Shown here one piece after another: positions 58,678 to 64,000 of a stretch of DNA of 64,000 nucleotides (the first letter of the stretch is position 1; each line of letters begins with the position of its first letter). Below the pieces are notes generated by a model. The model was not told where the DNA came from and did no database searches. It worked only from the letters and a program-made list of their open reading frames with translations. The DNA comes from Aquilaria yunnanensis (taxonomy: Eukaryota > Streptophyta > Magnoliopsida > Malvales > Thymelaeaceae), in the NCBI GenBank assembly GCA_039654915.1, contig CM077597.1, positions 38,538,001-38,602,000 of the forward strand, in the 5' to 3' direction. The position numbers were made by a program, and so were the translations under genes.

Positions 58678-60091
58678 TGTTGGGTTTCGGGAGCCGAACA
58701 AGCGCAACGGAATTTAACCGAAACCCTCCAGGATCCAAGTGAAACGGGATAAACCGGGTGTTCGAAAATTTTCATACCTAATTTTCGGTTGAATTCTCTC
58801 ACCCAATTGTAGAGTCGAATCACAAAACCTAAAGAGTTGACGTGTTCAAGCTCTCTTTGGTATCCACCCGAGCCTCTCGGGATCACCACGCTTCCACCAC
58901 ATCCCGGTAGATGCGTTTCTCTTACGCTCGCAGTGCTAGCTTACGTCCTCCAAAGAATTGTAAGAGAAGAGTGCGGCTATCCTTTTGTGAGGCTAGGGCA
59001 AGAAGCAACGAATTTCTCACCAAAAGTTGTATTTATAGTGAGACTCAACTTCCAGGTGCAATAGGTTTCAAAGCCCTAATCCAATTAGGCTTCAATTTCG
59101 GTCTTAATAATGGCTCAACTTTTGGGCCCATTATTAATTTAAAATTATTGTGAAACCATAACCCAAATAATTAGCCCATGCACTCTAATGATCCAAATGG
59201 CTCTATGTGTGTGACCCAATAGGCTCTTACCACATTCACAATGATCATAAATCACATTTATGATCATAAGCAATAAGCGGTGTCTAGAAACACATCATTG
59301 TTACCCAAGTGACAAGATTGTCGGTGATTCGACTAAACCTTTATGATCATTACCGATATATGCCATTGTCCCTTTGTCCAAGATATCAAGACTAAACACG
59401 AGACATGGAATGTGTCACTCTTGTATAGCCCAATCTTTGGTTTCTTGATTACCGAGTAGACCAACTTAAACTGATGACATTGATATCGTATATCAACTCA
59501 TCCAAGCACGGCCATGCATTTTCTAAGTCTCACTCTATCAAGGAGCCCAAAGATATCACTCCCGTTACATAGGGGAGACAAATCCCATCTTGATCATACA
59601 AATCCCTCCACATGATATGTGACATACCCAATGACCTCCTTCAAGTTCACTCAGTTACGAGCAACAAAGGAATGTATCAAAGTATGTGACTCACATGTAG
59701 GGAACCTTGATGATCTTACATCGAAGGACTACATATACGATGATCACTATGAGAATCACTTATGACACTCATATAACGATCCATGTAGTGTTCTTATGGT
59801 GGGTCGGTCCAGTACACAAGTTCTCCAACTTGTACCCATATGTAGACTACATATCTCATATTAGTCTCCACATATGCTAGTCATTATGTATTATTGTAAC
59901 CCACTCCAAAATAAGAGTAGACCAGGGACGTTTAAGAATATCATTATTCTAGGGTTACAATTATGTTTATTACGTTACGTAGAAACAAAACAACAAACAT
60001 AATTGCTGGATTAATGCCTTAATCAAATATCATTACTCAATGTGCAAAAAATACAATCATCTCATGATTGCTTTTGGGGACAACACTAACA
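58678..60091 (-). mobile_element. Copia family B solo LTR 2
   Basis: 1414 bp reverse-complement of the B1 LTR, with a perfect AAATG duplication (58673-58677 and 60092-60096). It is more diverged from B1 than the B1 LTRs are from each other. It interrupts the C-beta integrase between the His pair and the Cys pair of the zinc finger. No gene is seen. Confidence 0.94.
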
Positions 60092-60354
60092 AAATGCATC
60101 TTTAAATCATGATACATCTTACTAACACCTGCATGAATGTGCAAAGTACTACTATGTGCCTCCTGTAGGACTTGCTGCCTAAGTCCTTCCACATTCGGTA
60201 TATAGAGACGACCTCCATAGTGTAGTATCCCATCCTTATACTGGAATTCCTTCTTCACAGTACCAAGCTTCACTTCCTCTGAAATTTTATTTAACAATGG
60301 ATCTTTCAGTTGAGCATCCTTAACTCTGACTAACCAAGCTGATTGTATTTCCAA
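60092..60354 (-). pseudogene. C-beta RNase H-integrase linker and zinc finger N-half
   Basis: Minus-strand frame: QSAWLVRVKDAQLKDPLL, FQYKDGILHYGGRLYIPN, then QEAHSSTLHIHAG and YHDLKMHF, where the solo LTR cuts it. The two His residues of the finger are present. It continues at 58677. Confidence 0.85.
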
Positions 60355-61700
60355 AATGTAGACTAGGGATTTCTATTGGTTTTGCCTAAATTCATGCAAA
60401 GTTGAGAAACAATCCCCCAAAGCTCCTTTGTAGGAATTCATAGCCTGATCCTTAGATAGGATCACTCCTGTGTACTTCCAGCTCAATGCATCTGCTGCTA
60501 CATTTCCTTTGCCAACATAGAACTTAATTGAACTATCATAATCTTTTATGCATTCAATCCATCGACGTTGCCTCATGTTTAAATCCTTCTGTGTGAACAG
60601 ATATTTCAAACTCATATGATCGGTGAAGATCCTAAATGACCTCCCCATCAAGTAATGCCTCCAGAACTTAAGTGCAAAAATTACTGCTACTAGCTCAAGA
60701 TCGTGAACAGGGTAGTTCAACTCATTAGGCTATCACTTGACTTTCTTGCATCAATACACTCCCAGACCAGAACCTGATGCATTAGTATACACCGTAAAAG
60801 CCTTGTTTGGATCTGGTAGAATGAATATCGGTGCACTAGTCAATCTTTTCTTCAACTCCATATAAGCTTCCTCACAATTCGGTGTCCCTTCAAACTTCTA
60901 ATTTTTCTTGGTCAAGGCCGTTAATAGTGTAGTTATCATAGAGAATTTCTCTATGAATCACTGGTAGTAGCCTACCAAGCCCAAGAAACTCCTAACTTCT
61001 GTAACTATAGTTGGTCTCTTCCACTCAACTACCACCTGAACCTTTTCAGGATCAACTAACAAACCCTGAGCACTAATGATGTGTCCTAAAAATTAATACC
61101 TTTCAGACCAAACCTCACACTTAGACAACTTTGCATAATACTAATTATCCTTCAGCACATCCAAAACTATCCTCAGATGCTCTTCATGTTCTAAGGTAGT
61201 CTGTGAGTACACCAAAATGTCATCGATAAGAAATTCAACAAACTGATCCAAAAATGGTTTAAAATTTTGATTAATAGCTTCCATGAATACCGCTAGAACA
61301 TTAGTCATACCAAAAGGCATAACTATGTATTCATAGTATCCATACTTTGTCCTAAAGGCAGTTTTCGGGATTTCTTCCTCATTAACTCTAATCTGAAAAT
61401 ATCCAGACCGGAGGTCAATCCTAGAAAACACCTTTACTCCTCTGAGTCTATCGAACAGATCATAAATTATAGGAAGTGGATACTTATTCTTGATTGTTAC
61501 TGCATTGAACTTTCTATAGTCGATGCACAGTCCCAAAGTTCCATCCTTCTTCTTCACAAACAACACCGGGGCTCCCCACAGTGACACACTAGGCCTTATA
61601 AAGCCTTTCTCTAGCAGTTCCTCCAATTGCTTCTTTAACTCATCCATCTCATGAGCTGATATTCAATAAGGTGGTATTGAAATAGGTTCAACCCCAGGAT
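60355..61700 (-). pseudogene. C-beta reverse transcriptase and RNase H
   Basis: RT frame 61647-61141: [48 protein letters not shown] and LIDDILVYS (catalytic DD retained), then a stop after VLKDN. RT C-part and the RNase H start (61140-60721) are broken by stops. RNase H continues at 60720-60373: [51 protein letters not shown]. Upstream of 61647 the family's Arg codon reads TGA (near 61665). Confidence 0.87.
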
Positions 61701-62007
61701 GCAGATGGATTGCAAACTTAGTATCCCTCTTGGGTGGTACCCAGGCAACTCCACTTGAAACTCTTTAGCAAACTGATTGGCTACAAGAATTTTCTCAAGT
61801 TTCCACTTCTACGGCCACCCCATTCAACGAATAATACTCTTCTTCACTGGCTATGGGGATGGTATCCTGAGCATCTATCATGTCAACTGAGTGATTCATA
61901 CACTCAATTTATGCTTTATGTTTACTTAGCCAATCCATTCCCAACATTAGGTCGTAAGACCTCAATTCTATCACCCATAACTCACAACAAAAATCATGGT
62001 CGCCTAA

Positions 62008-63147
62008 CTACAAGGGATACCTAGTAACCACTTCATTGGTTACAATAAAACTCCTCCCCGTAGTTATGATGAATCTTAACTCACCTAAGATTTCTCGTTG
62101 CAATTTAAACTTATCTACCAAGGGAGACGATATCACTGAAAGAGTAGCTTCTATATCAAAAAGCACTTTAGCACTACTATTCTGAAAAGTAAAATTACCT
62201 CGAACAGCGGCTGGCTCTTTCATCACCTGACTCACCAGGCTAAAAACCTTCAGGTCAATTGCTGTTGCAGCTACACCAGGTTGATTTCCTATTGCAAGGG
62301 GTACAGGGGGTAGCTTTCTGGGTGAACCTCTCAAAGGTCGAGCCCGTGGGCATTCCCTCGCCCAATGTTCTTTTTTACCGCAAATATTACAAATATCAGT
62401 TCCCAAGATGCATGGCCTCGTGCCATAGAATCGTCCACATTTAGGACATAAACCCATCTTCTTTCCCTTGAGGGGACCTTGGCTTTGAACCATCGGCCGC
62501 TTCCCGGCACTCTTTCCTAGGTTGGCTAGTCCAACCTCCACCTTTTTGCTAGGTGCCCTCGAATTCTCAAATTCCCTTTCCAAGGCTAACGGCTTCTGAA
62601 CCACTTGGTGAAAACTCCTGATGTCCACTGTAGCCATATACCTCCGAAGCATGGGTTTCAAACCTTGAAAGAATTTCTTGGCCTTCAACTCATCATTGCC
62701 AACCATGTAAGGAGCATACCGAATGAGTGAATTGTAACGTTGCTCATACTTTCACACTGACATCTCTCCTTACACTAGATTCTCAAACCGGATCCTCCTG
62801 TGATCCTGTACAGCTTCACTAATATATTCCTATCAGAACTTCTTCTCGAAGTCTGACCATTTGAGTACCTTTTTCTTGTGCTCTGGTCAAGCACCATTAC
62901 TTTCTCTAAGGATCTCCATCACGTCATCCCACCATAAACCAACCCTCCCTCTCAAAAAGAATGGTATTAAGGCCATTCTTTGCTCAGACTCATAACCTCC
63001 ACGGGTGAAAAGTCGGTTCATCTTGGATAACCAATCTTCTGCTCGATCGGGATCACCTATCCCATCAAAACTCAGTGGGTTAACAGTATTAAATTTTTCC
63101 AACAACCTCATTTGATGTGGGGTGTTTCCCTTCCTTGGAGCCTCCAT
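62008..63147 (-). pseudogene. C-beta gag, zinc knuckle and protease
   Basis: 63147-62887 is the gag N-part (LLEKFNTVNPLSFDGIGDPDRAEDWLSKM, LFTRGG, FFLRGRVGLWWDDV; read as separate pieces). After a broken stretch, 62706-62008 covers gag's end, a CCHC knuckle (CNICGKKEHWAREC) and the protease. The protease active site reads LFDIEAT where DTGAT is expected, so the enzyme would be dead even without the stops. Weak gag-like sequence continues up to about 63450. Confidence 0.85.
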
Positions 63148-63580
63148 AGCCTCTAGCTCCTCCTCATCGTCATGAACATAATTTCTCTGTTCATGAGCCC
63201 TAGGAACTTGCTACTACTCAGCATGCCTCTCCTAATCCTGGCGTGGATCACTCTCCTCTTGGAAAACTTCTCTGTCCTTATGATCTTGAAACAACTCAGT
63301 CATGATGGTAGTCATGCCTTCTGCTACTTGGGTCATAGTCTGAGTTAACCCCTAACGCACCCTGGATATCTCATCTAGCCTTACTACAATTGGGTCACTA
63401 GAACCTGCACCAGGTTCTCTACCTCCTCTCGAAGCTCCTGACTTAGTGTCAACCATAGCAACCTACAACCAAAGCTAGACAATAATCCCCAGATGTTCGT
63501 CAGCACTAACCAACATAGCACATGGACTTCCAGAACTAAATCTCAGTCTTATGCTCCAATATCTATAAAGTGAGCTTTAA

Positions 63581-63592
63581 GCTCTAATACTG
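63581..63592 (-). other. Degenerate primer binding site of C-beta
   Basis: The minus strand reads CAGTATTAGAGC, the Met-tRNA primer type with three changes, five bases from the LTR. Confidence 0.75.
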
Positions 63593-63597
63593 AAAGC

Positions 63598-64000
63598 TGA
63601 CACGACCGTCCTTGGCCCCTACCCAGGAAGCCTGTTAGAGCTGGTCTTATGGTGGTTGTAATTGGCTAGTTGTATATATGCGCAGATTAAAATTCGTGAT
63701 ACTAGTTGATTAACCTAGAATATGCAAAATGCATACTCTTCATGCTTTGACTTGAATTAAGAAAATTTCATCAGACATTAACTTTGCCAAAACATTTCCA
63801 AAGAAAATAAGTTCAAATGGCCAAAGCTTACAAAATCAACATTTATGTGAGTTTACTACATATAAACAACTGTGTGGGAGCATTGATACAAAAAGTGGAC
63901 TAATGCCCTCACCCAAGAGCAACCCTAGAGTCTAGGACTCCTCAAAACATAGACAATGGAGGTAGCTAAGAGTACTATATTTACAAGTCTCGGCTGAGAT
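63598..64000 (-). repeat. 5' LTR of C-beta, partial (window edge)
   Basis: It begins TGACACGACCGTCC on the plus strand and aligns with 51097 to about 51500. The remaining ~2 kb lies outside the window. Confidence 0.9.

Larger units (their letters stand above)
51097..64000 (-). mobile_element. C-beta: Del-like element on the minus strand, split by three solo LTRs, cut by window edge
   Basis: The 3' LTR is 51097-53536, the interior 53537-63597 and the 5' LTR starts at 63598. From right to left the interior holds a degenerate primer site, gag, protease, RT, RNase H, integrase and chromodomain-like tail, in Gypsy order. A family A solo LTR (53941-56425) and two Copia B solo LTRs (56776-58190, 58678-60091) lie in the integrase region. 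The coding region carries many stops. It inserted into the 3' LTR of C-alpha, its own family, in the opposite orientation. The left flank is CCTAG; the right flank is outside the window. Confidence 0.9.

Overview
This window looks like plant nuclear DNA, probably pericentromeric or otherwise heterochromatic. It is packed with LTR retrotransposons nested inside one another. I recognise no host gene, rRNA, tRNA or microbial gene. Every coding signal belongs to a Ty3/Gypsy or Ty1/Copia element. The lineages present are typical of angiosperms: Gypsy Tat with a second RNase H, Gypsy Del/Tekay-like elements with a chromodomain-like tail, and a Copia element with a UBN2-type gag. The sequence is AT-rich, and many coding remnants carry nonsense changes of the kind left by cytosine deamination. 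I cannot name the species.

Left part (1-25338). Positions 1-4357 alternate LTRs of family A (Del/Tekay-like) with two blocks of a 26/31-bp minisatellite. Positions 4358-20585 are a Tat element on the minus strand with its 5' part missing. It has a 3' LTR region, a spliced antisense extra ORF (plus strand, 5840-8276), a repeat-rich 3' UTR, and integrase and RNase H remnants. A complete family A element (9146-19213, target duplication CGACT) sits inside the integrase tail of the Tat element. Positions 20586-25219 hold degenerate pieces of a second Del-like family (C) plus about 2.3 kb that I could not assign.

Middle (25339-51096). A decayed Copia copy (B0, 25339-29329) is interrupted by an old family C element (C-alpha, plus strand, LTRs 29330-32021 and 49941-51096). 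C-alpha has about 4 kb of its own interior without recognisable gag or pol. Two young elements lie inside it. One is a full Copia element (B1, 34048-42281, target duplication GTACT) whose single gag-pol frame is broken by only two stops. The other is a gag-only non-autonomous Gypsy element (D, 44108-49759, target duplication TAACC) with an uninterrupted 740-codon ORF where pol would normally be.

Right part (51097-64000). Another family C element (C-beta, minus strand) is inserted in the 3' LTR of C-alpha and runs off the window. Its coding region is decayed. It is split by three solo LTRs: one of family A (53941-56425, duplication CCCTC) and two of Copia family B (56776-58190 and 58678-60091).

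The elements do not act as a pathway. They record successive insertions: B0, then C-alpha, then C-beta and the young B1 and D, with the solo LTRs arriving after C-beta. The least ordinary items are element D with its long ORF, the LTR/minisatellite alternation at 1-4357, and the spliced antisense ORF of the Tat element.
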